Shown here: positions 1 to 9,633 of the stretch, in pieces
Layout: the number at the start of each line of letters is the position of its first letter
Numbering within the stretch: position 1 is the stretch's first letter
Assembly: GCF_018860385.1 (NCBI RefSeq)
Contig: NZ_JAHKPH010000014.1
Location: 158,487 to 222,486, forward strand
Source of the DNA: Reinekea forsetii
GTDB lineage: Bacteria > Pseudomonadota > Gammaproteobacteria > Pseudomonadales > Natronospirillaceae
DNA: 64,000 nucleotides
Reading direction: 5' to 3'
Translations under genes and position numbers: made by a program
The notes under the pieces: model-generated
The model's database searches: none
What the model saw: only the letters and a program-made list of their open reading frames with translations
Told to the model about the DNA's origin: nothing

Positions 1-38
1 AGCGGCGCAGGATGCGCGAACAGCAACCCACGGAAGCG

Positions 39-139
39 GAACACGCCGCCGAAGCGGGTGGAACCGGTTTTAGGCTGCGGGCTGCGAGCTGCGGGTAAGG
101 TCAAAACACTTGAACACGCCGCCAATGTGGGTAAAGCCT
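39..139. repeat. Imperfect direct repeat in G+C-rich leader
   Basis: Two copies of GAACACGCCGCC (39-50 and 112-123) are each followed by a related tail containing GGGT. The units are about 73 bases apart. Between them (about 73-95) lies a run of GCTGCGGGCTGCGAGCTGCG. Bases 1-242 hold no convincing gene, and this stretch is richer in G+C than the rest of the window. I cannot tell whether it is a dispersed genomic repeat or the edge of an element that begins to the left of the window. Confidence 0.4.
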
Positions 140-242
140 GCTCAGGACTGCTTTTTATTGCAACACTAAGTTGGGGGTTTCGGGGTTCGCGCGACCTTGA
201 AACTTAGGTATACTCACTTGAGATTTTTTGTAGAGAAGCACC

Positions 243-359
243 GTGAGAAGAGCCCTAGTATTCAGCTTACTCGCCTTATTATTGGTGGCGTGTGGCAATA
301 AAGGTCCGTTGGTACTGCCTATAGATGCAACTTCACCTGTAACCATCGTGGTTCAATAA
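243..359 (+). CDS. lptM: LptM (YifL-type) small lipoprotein
   Basis: This is a 38-residue protein starting at GTG. It has two N-terminal arginines, a hydrophobic segment and a lipobox LLVAC with the acylated Cys at residue 17. The mature N-terminus CGNKGPLVLP is the hallmark of the LptM/YifL family. LptM is an outer-membrane lipoprotein that helps the LPS translocon LptD mature with correct disulfides. Its position immediately upstream of lysA-dapF is the usual one in gammaproteobacteria. A TATACT at 209-214 could be the -10 of the promoter for this gene and probably for the operon. It is short enough to be missed by automatic calling. Confidence 0.88.
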   Translation: MRRALVFSLLALLLVACGNKGPLVLPIDATSPVTIVVQ

Positions 360-379
360 CGTAAAGGTTTCCCCGCTTG

Positions 380-1630
380 ATGTCCGCATTTACTTATCAG
401 CAAGATCAATTGTATGTCGAAAACGTATCTTTAACAGAGCTCGCCGAAACTCACGGTACACCGCTTTATGTTTACTCCAAAAGCGCAATCGAGCAACAAT
501 TCGATGCCTATCAACAAGGTCTTGGCGGCCATGATGGGTTAATTTGTTACGCCGTGAAAGCCAACTCCAATTTAGCGGTTTTAAACTGTTTAGCAAAACG
601 CGGAGCCGGCTTTGATATTGTTTCTCAGGGCGAACTTGAGCGAGTAATTGCAGCCGGCGGTGATGCAAGCAAAATTGTATTTTCTGGTGTTGCTAAGCAA
701 GCAAAAGAAATGGAACGGGCACTCGAACTTGGCATTCACTGCTTTAATGTCGAATCGGATGAAGAGCTCGATCGGCTAAATGATGTCGCGGCCAAGTTAA
801 ATGTGAAAGCACCCGTCTCATTTCGCGTCAACCCCGATGTTGATGCCCAAACGCACCCTTATATATCGACAGGACTGCGTGAAAACAAATTTGGTATTGA
901 TATTCGCACCGTAAAAGCAACTTATCAGCGCGCCGCTCAAATGAGCCATATTAATGTCGTTGGAATGGATTGCCATATAGGCTCACAATTACTAGAAGCC
1001 CAGCCTTTTGAAGACGCTATCGACCGGTTATTAACGCTGGTCGACGAGTTATCGGCCATCGGTATTAACCTCAAACACATTGATATGGGTGGTGGAATCG
1101 GCGTTAAGTACTCAGAAGTCGACATTGAACCTAATGTGACTCAATATATTCAAAAACTGGTCAACCATCTTAAATCTCGCAATTTAGCCTTAGTTTTAGA
1201 ACCAGGAAGAAGCATCGTAGCGAACGCCGGTGTATTAGTAAGCCGAGTTGAATACTTAAAAGACAATGGCGAACATCATTTCGCAATCATAGATGGCGGC
1301 ATGAATGACCTAATACGCCCCGCCCTATACCAAGCTTGGATGGAAATTAAACCTGTTCAACCGCGTAGCGATGGCAAAGAAGCGTATTGGGATTTTGTCG
1401 GACCTATTTGCGAAACAGGTGATTTTTTAGGCAAAAATCGTAAAATGTCTTTAAAATCAGGTGATTTGATTGCGGTGATGTCGGCAGGCGCCTATAGTTT
1501 TGTAATGGCATCGAACTATAACACCCGTGGTCGCCCTGCTGAAATATTAGTCAGTGACCGTGAAGCTAAAGTTGTACGTCAACGTGAACAGTTGTCCGAT
1601 TTATGGGCGTTAGAATCTCTTGGGGAATAA
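380..1630 (+). CDS. lysA: Diaminopimelate decarboxylase
   Basis: The PLP enzyme converts meso-diaminopimelate to L-lysine plus CO2, the last step of lysine synthesis. The 416 residues match the family length. The PLP lysine is K60 in YAVKANSN. The phosphate-binding glycine loop GGGIG is near residue 237, [11 protein letters not shown] follows, and the catalytic-site CETGDF has its Cys near residue 344. A TTG directly precedes the ATG at 380 and could also be used; the AAGG at 364-367 does not decide between them. It sits 20 bases after lptM and 7 bases before dapF, so the three are probably co-transcribed. Confidence 0.96.
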   Translation: MSAFTYQQDQLYVENVSLTELAETHGTPLYVYSKSAIEQQFDAYQQGLGGHDGLICYAVKANSNLAVLNCLAKRGAGFDIVSQGELERVIAAGGDASKIVFSGVAKQAKEMERALELGIHCFNVESDEELDRLNDVAAKLNVKAPVSFRVNPDVDAQTHPYISTGLRENKFGIDIRTVKATYQRAAQMSHINVVGMDCHIGSQLLEAQPFEDAIDRLLTLVDELSAIGINLKHIDMGGGIGVKYSEVDIEPNVTQYIQKLVNHLKSRNLALVLEPGRSIVANAGVLVSRVEYLKDNGEHHFAIIDGGMNDLIRPALYQAWMEIKPVQPRSDGKEAYWDFVGPICETGDFLGKNRKMSLKSGDLIAVMSAGAYSFVMASNYNTRGRPAEILVSDREAKVVRQREQLSDLWALESLGE

Positions 1631-1637
1631 GCATTTC

Positions 1638-2462
1638 ATGCGCTTAAAATTTACGAAAATGCACGGACTCGGCAATGATTTCATGGTCGTTGATGGCGTA
1701 TCCCAAGAGGTTGAACTTTCTCCTGAATTAATTGAGCAGTGGGCTGATCGTCATTTTGGCGTTGGCTTCGACCAACTGCTCTTAGTGGAACCCCCTACAC
1801 GGCCAGACCGAGACTTTAAATACCGCATTTTCAACGCCGATGGTACCGAGGTCGAAAACTGCGGTAATGGCGCACGTTGTTTTGCTCGATTTGTTTTAGA
1901 CGCCAAATTAATCAAAGCAACAACGATTCGTGTAGAAACCGCGGGCGGCGATTTAGAACTTCATGTTCAAGAAGACGGCCAAGTGACCGTCGATATGGGT
2001 CGCCCTCGATTAAATCCAAGCAAAATACCTTTCAATGCCGATGAAAAAGCACCGCTTTACCCCATTGAAGTGAATGGTGAAACGCTGCATATCAGTGCTG
2101 TTGGCATGGGTAACCCTCATTGTGTCATTCGCACCGAAGATGTAGACACCGCAGAAGTAGAAGCTCTGGGTACCGCAGTGGAAAGTCACTCTGATTTCCC
2201 ACAACGCGTCAATGTTGGTTTTATGCAAATTGTTTCCCCTACGCACATAAAATTACGTGTATTTGAGCGCGGAGTTGGAGAGACCATGGCCTGTGGCACA
2301 GGAGCATGTGCGGCGGTTGTAGCGGGTATCATAAATAACTGGCTTGAACACAAGGTGACTGTTACCTTACCAGGTGGCGATTTAACAATTGAATGGTCCG
2401 GTGAAGGGAACGTTAGAATGACAGGACCCGTGGCAACCGTATATCAAGGAGTGTTGGTTTGA
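1638..2462 (+). CDS. dapF: Diaminopimelate epimerase
   Basis: DapF interconverts LL- and meso-diaminopimelate, feeding both LysA and peptidoglycan synthesis. The 274 residues show the two catalytic cysteines of this cofactor-independent racemase: C75 in ENCGNGARC and C219 in ACGTGAC. The N-terminal [12 protein letters not shown] motif is typical. An upstream in-frame TTG (1620) lies inside lysA, so the ATG at 1638, which starts the conserved N-terminus, is preferred. Its stop overlaps the start of the next gene by four bases, indicating translational coupling. Confidence 0.96.
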   Translation: MRLKFTKMHGLGNDFMVVDGVSQEVELSPELIEQWADRHFGVGFDQLLLVEPPTRPDRDFKYRIFNADGTEVENCGNGARCFARFVLDAKLIKATTIRVETAGGDLELHVQEDGQVTVDMGRPRLNPSKIPFNADEKAPLYPIEVNGETLHISAVGMGNPHCVIRTEDVDTAEVEALGTAVESHSDFPQRVNVGFMQIVSPTHIKLRVFERGVGETMACGTGACAAVVAGIINNWLEHKVTVTLPGGDLTIEWSGEGNVRMTGPVATVYQGVLV

Positions 2463-3136
2463 CCGAAGTGATCAATAATGATGAGTTTAGCGAAGAAGAT
2501 ATTGTTCGTTATTTAAAGCAACACCCTTCATTTTTTGAACATCATCCTATGTTGTTGAAGCGCTTGCATTTACAGCATGATAGCGGCCAAGCGATCTCCT
2601 TAATTGAACGCCAAAATCATATTTTTCGCCAAGAAAATCGAGATTTGATCGACCGATTAAATAAATTCATCAACGTTGCGCAAAGAAACGATCGCCTATT
2701 TTTAAAGCTGCAAGCCTTAGTATTAAAATTAATCGAATGCGAGCAACTGAATGAAATGGCGGCTATTTTACAAAAAGGTTTAATTGAAAACTTTGATGTA
2801 GACGATGTGCAGCTAGTGCTTAGCCACCAAGTCAGCCGTGATGGAGACCTATGGCTACATTGCGATAAGCACACCTTATTGAAACAGTTTCCTTCGGTTA
2901 TCAAAGATCAAAAAAGTAGTTGTGGCATCTTTGATGAAGAAACTCGAAGCTTATTATTTGGCCAAACCCCAATGGGCTCCCTTGCACTAGGAGCCATCAA
3001 ATGTAAATCTGGGCAAGTGGGTATTTTAGCACTCGGCAGCAAGAGTGATGCTCATTTTCGATCGGGGACTGATACCCTATTTTTAAGCCATCTCGCGAAT
3101 GTGATCAGTCGTTTGCTGGATCGTTTTTCAGACTGA
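2459..3136 (+). CDS. DUF484 family protein
   Basis: The 225-residue protein belongs to the DUF484 family, which commonly follows dapF in gammaproteobacteria. Its fold is GAF-like and its biochemical role is not established. The N-terminal part contains the typical [11 protein letters not shown] segment, then a helical, probably coiled-coil stretch (about 45-80), then the GAF-like C-terminal part. It starts at TTG with AAGGAG (2446-2451) seven bases upstream, overlapping the dapF stop. In many relatives xerC comes next. Here the gene instead meets an opposing aspartoacylase gene and overlaps it by 32 bases. Confidence 0.88.
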   Translation: MTEVINNDEFSEEDIVRYLKQHPSFFEHHPMLLKRLHLQHDSGQAISLIERQNHIFRQENRDLIDRLNKFINVAQRNDRLFLKLQALVLKLIECEQLNEMAAILQKGLIENFDVDDVQLVLSHQVSRDGDLWLHCDKHTLLKQFPSVIKDQKSSCGIFDEETRSLLFGQTPMGSLALGAIKCKSGQVGILALGSKSDAHFRSGTDTLFLSHLANVISRLLDRFSD

Positions 3137-4010
3137 CCTCTACTTTTTCCATAAAGCTTAATCCAACATGTGCGTCATAATAAGCGGCTTCGTTTATAAA
3201 AGCGCCATACACTTTGTCTTTGCCTTGGTAAGGGATGGTTGTTCCATCAAGCTTCATAAACAAGGGATCGCCAGGGTTAATGGGCTGGTAATCTTGATCT
3301 TGTAAATTTGGATGCACCATTGCGGTGATCTCACCCTGCTCGTTTTCAGGCAGTTTAACTTTTTCAATAAACCGATAACCTTCGCGAACTTGAGGCTTAA
3401 CAGGGCTTTCGCCTTGGTTTATTAATTCCAGGTAATCCAAGCAATGTTTGGTTGCTTCACGAGTAGACTGATAAACATCGGCTCTCAGCAAACCTTGAGG
3501 CACTGCGCCTACCTCTATCAAAAAGCCATTAAAGCGAGCAGTAGACGTTAGGAAGCTATCTTCCAGGCGCTCAACAGGATCAAAAAACAACGTTGCTTCG
3601 GGCATTTTATCTTGAACATAAAACGCCATTCCTACCACCAAAGGATCATCGGTGTTAAAAATTAGCGTCATGCCCATGTTAGCGGTGGTGGTATGTAGGT
3701 CGATAATAAAATCGACGCGTGGGTTTTCTTTAGGCCCTAGCAACGTATTAATAACTTTTGCACGGCTATGTTCGTAGCCACTTAAACAGGGGTTATTGAG
3801 ATCTTGAATTTTGAATTGGCGGTTGAGATCTTGATCGATGTACCGCCGATTGGCTTTGTTGGCTTGCGGATTGGCTAAGTGAAGTTCTGTTGCGAAATTT
3901 GTTCTAGAAACTTCTTCAGGTGCTTCGCGCCAATGTTTTAGCAGATGCACGCCAGTCAGTTCATTACCATGCGTACCACCTGTGATGGCGACTTTTTTAA
4001 TTCGTGACAT
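3105..4010 (-). CDS. Aspartoacylase (N-acetylaspartate deacetylase-like)
   Basis: This is a zinc carboxypeptidase-fold amidohydrolase of the AstE/AspA superfamily. At 301 residues it matches vertebrate-type aspartoacylases better than AstE. The zinc ligands are in GGTHGNE (about residues 11-17) and IDLHTTTANMG. DLNRQF supplies the substrate arginine, and the catalytic glutamate lies in FLIEVGAVPQG. The family removes acyl groups from N-acyl-aspartate or related N-acyl amino acids; the actual substrate here is unknown. It is a single gene on the minus strand, and its 3' end runs 32 bases into the opposing DUF484 gene. Confidence 0.88.
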   Translation of the reverse strand: MSRIKKVAITGGTHGNELTGVHLLKHWREAPEEVSRTNFATELHLANPQANKANRRYIDQDLNRQFKIQDLNNPCLSGYEHSRAKVINTLLGPKENPRVDFIIDLHTTTANMGMTLIFNTDDPLVVGMAFYVQDKMPEATLFFDPVERLEDSFLTSTARFNGFLIEVGAVPQGLLRADVYQSTREATKHCLDYLELINQGESPVKPQVREGYRFIEKVKLPENEQGEITAMVHPNLQDQDYQPINPGDPLFMKLDGTTIPYQGKDKVYGAFINEAAYYDAHVGLSFMEKVEVSLKNDPAND

Positions 4011-4070
4011 GCCGCAAACCCTTTAACCTATTTATTTACGGCATAGCTTAGCAGATGTTGAATAGCTCGG

Positions 4071-6212
4071 TCAGCCAATATCATCCACAATGGAGTCAAT
4101 CATTCGATCAAACAATGGGTCTTCAGCTATGGGCGTAAAGACTTCATCTCGCATTCCCATCGCTAATCCAATCGCTGATCTTTCGACAATTTTTTCTCCT
4201 TGGCTGTCGGTAAAAATGTATTTCGCTCCTTCTCCGACAATTAGACTGAGTTCACCTCGCTTAACTTCGCCTGGCTGTAATTCAATATCGAACCATTGCT
4301 GCAGAGCTAACGATTCAACTTGATCTAAATAATAACTTAAATCAGCCTGGCGAAGCTCTTGAACAGGTTCGTCGACCGGCAAGGGTATTTCGGCCTCAAT
4401 AACTCTTTCGGCCTCTTCTGCGGCTTCTTCAAAGTTATCTAATTTGGCTTGTGCATCCCAAATATTCTCATCCAATGCGCCGCTATTAATGGCGTGCTGA
4501 TCTTGAATAGACGTAATGATGGACTGCCGCTCAGCTTCTGATAAACCAATACTTTTAAGACCATCTTGAAGGCCCGAAAGCATTTTGGGCACGATCGTTG
4601 TAAAGCGTTTGCCGTGCGTCATTTGCACACTGGGCTGCAAACTCCAAACCAGTTCACGGGCAATTCTGGCACTGGTCTTCCAAGCCTGACATTCGCCCTG
4701 CTTTTTAAAAATAGCCGCCATTAAACGATACCATTTTTCTCCCAACAACAACTCTATGTCTTCTGGCAAACCTTGATCGGCCATTAGAGTGTCAATGAAC
4801 ACTCGCGTACGGTCTAAGGCTACGTGAGCTTCTACGGTGGCAATTTCGACTTGCTCAAGCTCACGTACTTTCGTCTCTGAATTAGCGCGATAGCTCTCAT
4901 GCAATTCAGTAAATTGCTCTAACAAGGTCGAGAATATTTCGATGTTATCGTCTAAATCATGGTTCAGTTGATCAACAATGTGTTCCATTCCGGTAAGCAA
5001 TGCATCGCCTTCGACATTGTCTTGCTTATGCCAACCATTGGCCGCTTTGGCCATTTTATTCAGTAACTGTCGCGCGGCATGTTCAGATTGTTGGAAAAAT
5101 GATTTATCCAGCAACGCTACCTTAATTATGGGTATTTGCATGCGTGCTAATAATTGCTTCATGTATGGAGAAAGCTGATCATCATCAAGAATGTATTCGA
5201 ACAGCATGGCAACTAAGGAAATCGTGCCGCTTTCTTGCGTGCCTTGCACCGATTGTGAAACTTGTTGAACCTGAGCACTGGTCCACTGCTTCAACTCATC
5301 CATATTGGTTGCGGCCGGAGCTGCATTTTGCTGTAGCAACGTGAATGAACTTAATAAATTAGTTAGCAATGCAGGGTCTATGGTAACCCCGCCGGCGTTG
5401 GCCATGAGTCCTGGCGTAAAACCACCGATGCCTGGTGTTAAGTTAGGCTGGCCCGACACTTGTTGCTCCGACAACAGAGCCGCGACTTTAGATAAATCCG
5501 ATGTATCAATGGAGCTGGGGGTTTCGCGCCTCGCATTTTCTAATTTTAAGTTGGGTAAAATGCCTTCTTCAATTAACCAATGGTTGCTGCTTTGGTAAAA
5601 ATCAGTCAATTCGTTTACGGCTTTATCATCGAACAGGCGAAACAGCATCAGAGTGGTTTTTGTCGGGAATTCAAGTGACTCAAGTTGCTTAAAAACGATA
5701 TCGCCAAAAACATAGGGCGTGAAAGGCGTTTCTTTATTGTGTAGTTTTTTTGCGCACGTTACCGCAAGCATGCGTTCATGCCAAGCCAGCCATTCATTAC
5801 CCGCCCGTTCATATACTCGATTGGCAAAACTTGAAATAGCAAGATCTCGCTCAAGCTCTTGGTCTTCCATTAAGGATAAATCGTCTAACGCTTCGGCTTT
5901 TTCTCCATGCTTAGGCGCCCCTTCAGTCACCCACTTTCGAACATCATGAAGCATCAGTTGCTGTAAATTATCTTTTTGCTTGCGCAATTGACGAAGCTGA
6001 TCAAAATATTTATTAGCGGCGAAGCCATCGACCGATTTTTCAGCTGTGTTAAAAAGAAACTCATCGGCGTGATTAAAAAATGCCGTCATTAGATTGGGCA
6101 TGCGTTCGCAAAAACGGTCTGATAGCTTCGTAAGACGCTGATGATCAGGCGCTCGATTGAAGCGGCGATGCTGGTCCAACGACGTCACTGACGCTGCGTT
6201 ATTAGATGACAT
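4071..6212 (-). CDS. DUF1631 family protein
   Basis: The 713-residue, mostly helical, acidic protein matches the layout of the DUF1631 family, which is found in gamma- and betaproteobacteria. Visible signs are an N-terminal segment RFCERMPNLMTAFFNHADE, repeated long helices, and a compact C-terminal part (about 625-700) that looks beta-rich and ends in VERSAIGLAMGMRDEVFTP. There is no signal peptide or membrane segment, so it is probably cytoplasmic. Members are sometimes labelled thymidine phosphorylase, but nothing here supports that. The C-terminal part may be PilZ-like, which is only a guess. It is monocistronic and the function is unknown. Confidence 0.8.
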   Translation of the reverse strand: MSSNNAASVTSLDQHRRFNRAPDHQRLTKLSDRFCERMPNLMTAFFNHADEFLFNTAEKSVDGFAANKYFDQLRQLRKQKDNLQQLMLHDVRKWVTEGAPKHGEKAEALDDLSLMEDQELERDLAISSFANRVYERAGNEWLAWHERMLAVTCAKKLHNKETPFTPYVFGDIVFKQLESLEFPTKTTLMLFRLFDDKAVNELTDFYQSSNHWLIEEGILPNLKLENARRETPSSIDTSDLSKVAALLSEQQVSGQPNLTPGIGGFTPGLMANAGGVTIDPALLTNLLSSFTLLQQNAAPAATNMDELKQWTSAQVQQVSQSVQGTQESGTISLVAMLFEYILDDDQLSPYMKQLLARMQIPIIKVALLDKSFFQQSEHAARQLLNKMAKAANGWHKQDNVEGDALLTGMEHIVDQLNHDLDDNIEIFSTLLEQFTELHESYRANSETKVRELEQVEIATVEAHVALDRTRVFIDTLMADQGLPEDIELLLGEKWYRLMAAIFKKQGECQAWKTSARIARELVWSLQPSVQMTHGKRFTTIVPKMLSGLQDGLKSIGLSEAERQSIITSIQDQHAINSGALDENIWDAQAKLDNFEEAAEEAERVIEAEIPLPVDEPVQELRQADLSYYLDQVESLALQQWFDIELQPGEVKRGELSLIVGEGAKYIFTDSQGEKIVERSAIGLAMGMRDEVFTPIAEDPLFDRMIDSIVDDIG

Positions 6213-6458
6213 AATTTAGGAGCTCTCTATTACAACTGGGCTTAGTTTAGCTGATTGGTTGTTTTTAAACCGTAAGTTTGCCAAACAAATCACAGATCTG
6301 TGCACTCCCTAGCACTTTGATCAGTGTTCAACTATTTCAATATACTCATTTTCGATGAGCTCGCCAACTTTTTGACTCTCTTTTTCACATCGATCAGTCC
6401 TATTTAATTTGACGCCCATCTTTTGCCGAAGATCTAGATCATTAGACACCGTTCAACC

Positions 6459-6464
6459 TATAAT
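6459..6464 (+). promoter_or_regulatory. Probable -10 box of folA
   Basis: A perfect TATAAT lies 26 bases before the folA start codon. No good -35 box is visible at the usual distance. The 278-base gap between the divergent DUF1631 and folA starts shows no other feature I can support. Confidence 0.45.
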
Positions 6465-6490
6465 ACGGCTGAACCTGCAAAGAGCGTACT

Positions 6491-7000
6491 ATGAAAATTT
6501 CACTCATCTGGGCTATGTCTGAAAACAACGTCATCGGTAGAGACAATAAGCTTCCATGGCATTTACCAAACGACTTAAAGTACTTTAAACGGCTTACCAC
6601 AGGAAAGCCGGTGATCATGGGTCGTAAAACATATGAAAGCATCGGGCGACCATTGCCAAACCGAACCAATATCGTTATCACTCGAGATCAGGGCTACCAA
6701 GTTGATGGCGTAAAGGTGGTCAACACTCTTGAAGCGGCAATTGAATTAGCCGAAGCCAATTGCTTAATTAATGCGCAAGACGAAGTGATTGTAATGGGCG
6801 GGGCAGAAATATATAAATTAGCTTTACCAAGCGCAGACCGGCTCTATGTTACGTTGGTACATGCTCAGGTTGAAGGCGATGCTTATTTTCCTGACATCGA
6901 TTTAACTCAATATAAAGAAGTCACCAGAGAGTTCTTTGAAAAAGACGGGCCAAACCCTTATGACTATTCGTTTTGTGTGTTTGAAAAGCAAACGCACTGA
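6491..7000 (+). CDS. folA: Dihydrofolate reductase
   Basis: The 169-residue enzyme reduces dihydrofolate to tetrahydrofolate with NADPH and is the trimethoprim target. The N-terminus ISLIWAMSENNVIG, the LPWHLPND segment with active-site Asp28, VIMGRKTYESIG and the C-terminal VMGGAEIYKL cofactor loop are all present. Length and motifs match chromosomal FolA. It is transcribed alone and meets the convergent exporter gene across a shared terminator-like hairpin. Confidence 0.97.
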   Translation: MKISLIWAMSENNVIGRDNKLPWHLPNDLKYFKRLTTGKPVIMGRKTYESIGRPLPNRTNIVITRDQGYQVDGVKVVNTLEAAIELAEANCLINAQDEVIVMGGAEIYKLALPSADRLYVTLVHAQVEGDAYFPDIDLTQYKEVTREFFEKDGPNPYDYSFCVFEKQTH

Positions 7001-7011
7001 GTAAAATTATG

Positions 7012-7047
7012 GGCCATTTAAAGTTTAGCAGCTGCCTTTAAATGGCC
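7012..7047. terminator. Bidirectional terminator between folA and the MFS gene
   Basis: A perfect 12-bp stem, GGCCATTTAAAG with CTTTAAATGGCC, surrounds a 12-base loop. It lies 11 bases after the folA stop and 6 bases beyond the stop of the convergent exporter. The minus-strand side is followed by a T-rich ATAATTTT, so termination is more convincing for the exporter transcript. Confidence 0.7.
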
Positions 7048-7053
7048 AAGGTA

Positions 7054-8271
7054 TTAGCCTATTTGGTCTTCTGATTTATCTTTTACGAGTAAGACTAAGC
7101 CTAAAGCAAGTACTGCGGAAACAAAGAAACCAGCAACAACGGGCAATAACGTACCGTTAAAGAACCAGCCAATTGAGACCGAGACTACAACAGAGACAAT
7201 GTTTTGCAACGTCCCCACAACGGCGGCACCGACACCGGCTAATTTCCCTAGGGGTACCATCGCTAAAGAGCTGAGATTACCGAACAAAATCCCCACGCAA
7301 AACATGAGCATGAAACCAAGCAGCATGAATTGCCATAAGGTGGGGGAGCCTCCCTGTAGCATGGCTAAAACAACTAAGATAAGCGCTAAGAGCATTTTAC
7401 CAATAAGAGCGTAAATGGCTAAGTTCAGTGCACCGATGCGCATCACAAGCCGGCCATTAACGTAACTCGCCGAGCCGATGCCAAAGGCTAAGGCTGCAAA
7501 AAAGAATGGAAACTTATCGCCCAATCCATAAATACCTTCAAAAATGGCTTGCGCGGAACCGACATAGGTTAGGAGCCCACCAAATATTACCCCTGACGCC
7601 ATCGAGAACCCAAGTGTTCTTGGGTGGGAAACAACAATTTTGATGCCAAATCCAATCGACTTGGCATTCATCGGTCTACGATTTTCCGGCTGTAAGGTTT
7701 CAGGTTGACGTATTGCCAGCCAGATCCCTGCAATCACCGACAGCACGACAAATAAACCAAAGATGGCACGCCAGCTGAATGCCAGCAAAATCGCTTGACC
7801 CACAAGTGGCGCAAGCATTGGCACCATGACAAAGGCAACCATTACGAATGACATAATTCGAGCCATCGCATTGCCAACAAACTTATCACGGACTAACGCC
7901 ATGGTTGCAATTCGAGGGCCAGAAACACCGATGCCTTGAATAAATCGTCCAATCAACAAGGCCTCAAAAGACTGCGCTGTCATCGATAAAACCGCACCTA
8001 AACAAAACAACCCTATGCCCAATAATATGGAACCCTTACGACCATAAGCATCGGAAAGAGGTCCAAAAAACAACTGGCCAAACGCCATGCCTACAATAAT
8101 GGCCGTAATGATCCATTGGGTTTGGCGAATATCTTGGATATTAAGATCAGCGGCGATCGTATTAAACGCCGGTAGCATAGTATCTAAGCTTAACGCGACC
8201 AAAGAAGACAGCAGCGCGATAAGCATGATGAACTCAGCAATGTGAGGTTGTTTTTGAGATTGAGACGGCAT
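7054..8271 (-). CDS. Bcr/CflA-type multidrug efflux MFS transporter
   Basis: This is a 405-residue integral inner-membrane protein with about 12 hydrophobic segments. The MFS signature loop between TM2 and TM3 is present (GPLSDAYGRKG), preceded by LSSLVALSLDTMLPAF, typical of the DHA1/Bcr-CflA drug:proton antiporters. The ATG at 8271 is chosen because it opens just before the first membrane helix. A GTG 42 bases further upstream would add an atypical N-terminus. The substrate cannot be inferred. It is transcribed alone and converges on folA. Confidence 0.85.
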   Translation of the reverse strand: MPSQSQKQPHIAEFIMLIALLSSLVALSLDTMLPAFNTIAADLNIQDIRQTQWIITAIIVGMAFGQLFFGPLSDAYGRKGSILLGIGLFCLGAVLSMTAQSFEALLIGRFIQGIGVSGPRIATMALVRDKFVGNAMARIMSFVMVAFVMVPMLAPLVGQAILLAFSWRAIFGLFVVLSVIAGIWLAIRQPETLQPENRRPMNAKSIGFGIKIVVSHPRTLGFSMASGVIFGGLLTYVGSAQAIFEGIYGLGDKFPFFFAALAFGIGSASYVNGRLVMRIGALNLAIYALIGKMLLALILVVLAMLQGGSPTLWQFMLLGFMLMFCVGILFGNLSSLAMVPLGKLAGVGAAVVGTLQNIVSVVVSVSIGWFFNGTLLPVVAGFFVSAVLALGLVLLVKDKSEDQIG

Positions 8272-8521
8272 GGCCAAGGGGGACCCTAGAAAAATAGCGG
8301 CGCAGTTTACCACGCCCCAAAAAATAAACGAATGGTCAACTTAAAATCAATTGGCAACTTCACTGTACAGCGCGATGTTTGTGAAAATGCGCCATTTTCA
8401 AGCGTACGACTAGATTGTTTTGCCAGTTCGATTACCTTTGACCCTTAGTTGCGCCCACAAGGCATTCAAACTACAACAAAAAACGCTACGGCCCATAACC
8501 TGAGCCGTCACAGGAGCAAAA

Positions 8522-9595
8522 ATGAGCTTTTTTACCCATAAAGACTTCGATAACCACGAACAGGTCTGTTATTTCTCTGACCAAGACTCTGGACTCAAGG
8601 CCATTATCGCCGTACATAACACCCAACTAGGTCCATCACTAGGCGGTACACGATTTTTTGATTACGCCAGTGATGAAGATGCGCTGACCGACGCTCTTCG
8701 GTTATCTCGCGGAATGACCTATAAAAGTGCCATGGCTCGATTACCCTTAGGTGGTGGAAAATCTGTCATTATTGGGAACCCCAAGACATTAAAAAGCGAA
8801 GCATTGCTGAAAGCTTTCGGAAATGCGCTAGAGCGTTTAAATGGCATCTATGTGGCCGCAGAAGACTCAGGCACCTCCGTGCCAGACATGAAAATTATTC
8901 ATCAGCAAACTGAACATGTTACCGGTTACCATGAAAAAGTTGCTTCCGATGGCGGCAGCAAATCGGGTGATCCTTCTCCAGCCACCGCCTATGGTTGTTA
9001 CCTTGGCATAAAAGCGGCCGTAAAACACAAGTTAAAGCGTGACGATATTACGGGCCTTCGAATTGGTGTGCAGGGCCTTGGTAACGTGGGTTACCGGCTC
9101 GCTGAGTTTTTACATCAAGACGGGGCTCACATTATCGCATGCGATCTCAATGAAGCGGCGCTAGAAAAAGCCAAGCAAGAGCTGAACGCGGAAATTGTTG
9201 GCTTGGATGACATCTATAGCCAGCCGATGGATATTTTTGCCCCTTGCGCAATGGGTGCAACGGTGAATCCAGAAACTTTAAAGCACCTCAACGCTACGAT
9301 TATTGCCGGCAGTGCGAATAACCAACTAGATACACTGAAAACAGGTGAGCAGCTGCACGCAAGCGGTACGCTTTACGCTCCCGATTATGTTATCAATGCT
9401 GGCGGCATAATTGATGTTTGTTACGAACACTTAGGTTTGTATGAAGCGGAAAAAGTGAATAAACACATTGAAGGGATATACGACACCCTTATTGAAATCT
9501 TTGAACGCTCAGAAAAAGAAAACATATCAACGGCTGAACTTGCCGATACCATTGCTCGCGAACGCCTAAATCAAGGCGTGCCAACGTTGGCATAA
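8522..9595 (+). CDS. Leucine/Glu-family amino-acid dehydrogenase
   Basis: The 357-residue protein belongs to the Glu/Leu/Phe/Val dehydrogenase family and is closest in layout to leucine dehydrogenase (NAD-dependent deamination of branched-chain amino acids). The substrate domain carries GGTRF (41-45), K68 and catalytic K80 in LPLGGGK, then GDPSPATAYG. The Rossmann fingerprint GVQGLGNVG begins near residue 180. A strong AGGAG (8512-8516) precedes the ATG by five bases. If it acts on leucine it would supply the keto acid upstream of the liu pathway encoded 10 kb away. The two loci are not one operon. Confidence 0.88.
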   Translation: MSFFTHKDFDNHEQVCYFSDQDSGLKAIIAVHNTQLGPSLGGTRFFDYASDEDALTDALRLSRGMTYKSAMARLPLGGGKSVIIGNPKTLKSEALLKAFGNALERLNGIYVAAEDSGTSVPDMKIIHQQTEHVTGYHEKVASDGGSKSGDPSPATAYGCYLGIKAAVKHKLKRDDITGLRIGVQGLGNVGYRLAEFLHQDGAHIIACDLNEAALEKAKQELNAEIVGLDDIYSQPMDIFAPCAMGATVNPETLKHLNATIIAGSANNQLDTLKTGEQLHASGTLYAPDYVINAGGIIDVCYEHLGLYEAEKVNKHIEGIYDTLIEIFERSEKENISTAELADTIARERLNQGVPTLA

Positions 9596-9602
9596 CACAT
9601 TT

Positions 9603-9624
9603 GGGAAGCACACTCGTGCTTCCC
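9603..9624. terminator. Terminator between the dehydrogenase and LuxR genes
   Basis: A 9-bp perfect stem GGGAAGCAC/GTGCTTCCC closes a 4-base loop (ACTC) seven bases after the dehydrogenase stop and ten bases from the stop of the convergent regulator. It is followed by GCTTTA rather than a long T-run, so strength is uncertain. It probably serves both transcripts. Confidence 0.7.
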
Positions 9625-9633
9625 GCTTTAAAG

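Noticed and set aside
155-346. 63-residue minus-strand frame at the left end
   Set aside because: It is antisense to the well-supported lptM gene and has no protein-like features.
4071-6212. Thymidine phosphorylase label for the DUF1631 protein
   Set aside because: None of the nucleoside phosphorylase motifs are present; the label is a known database carry-over for this family.
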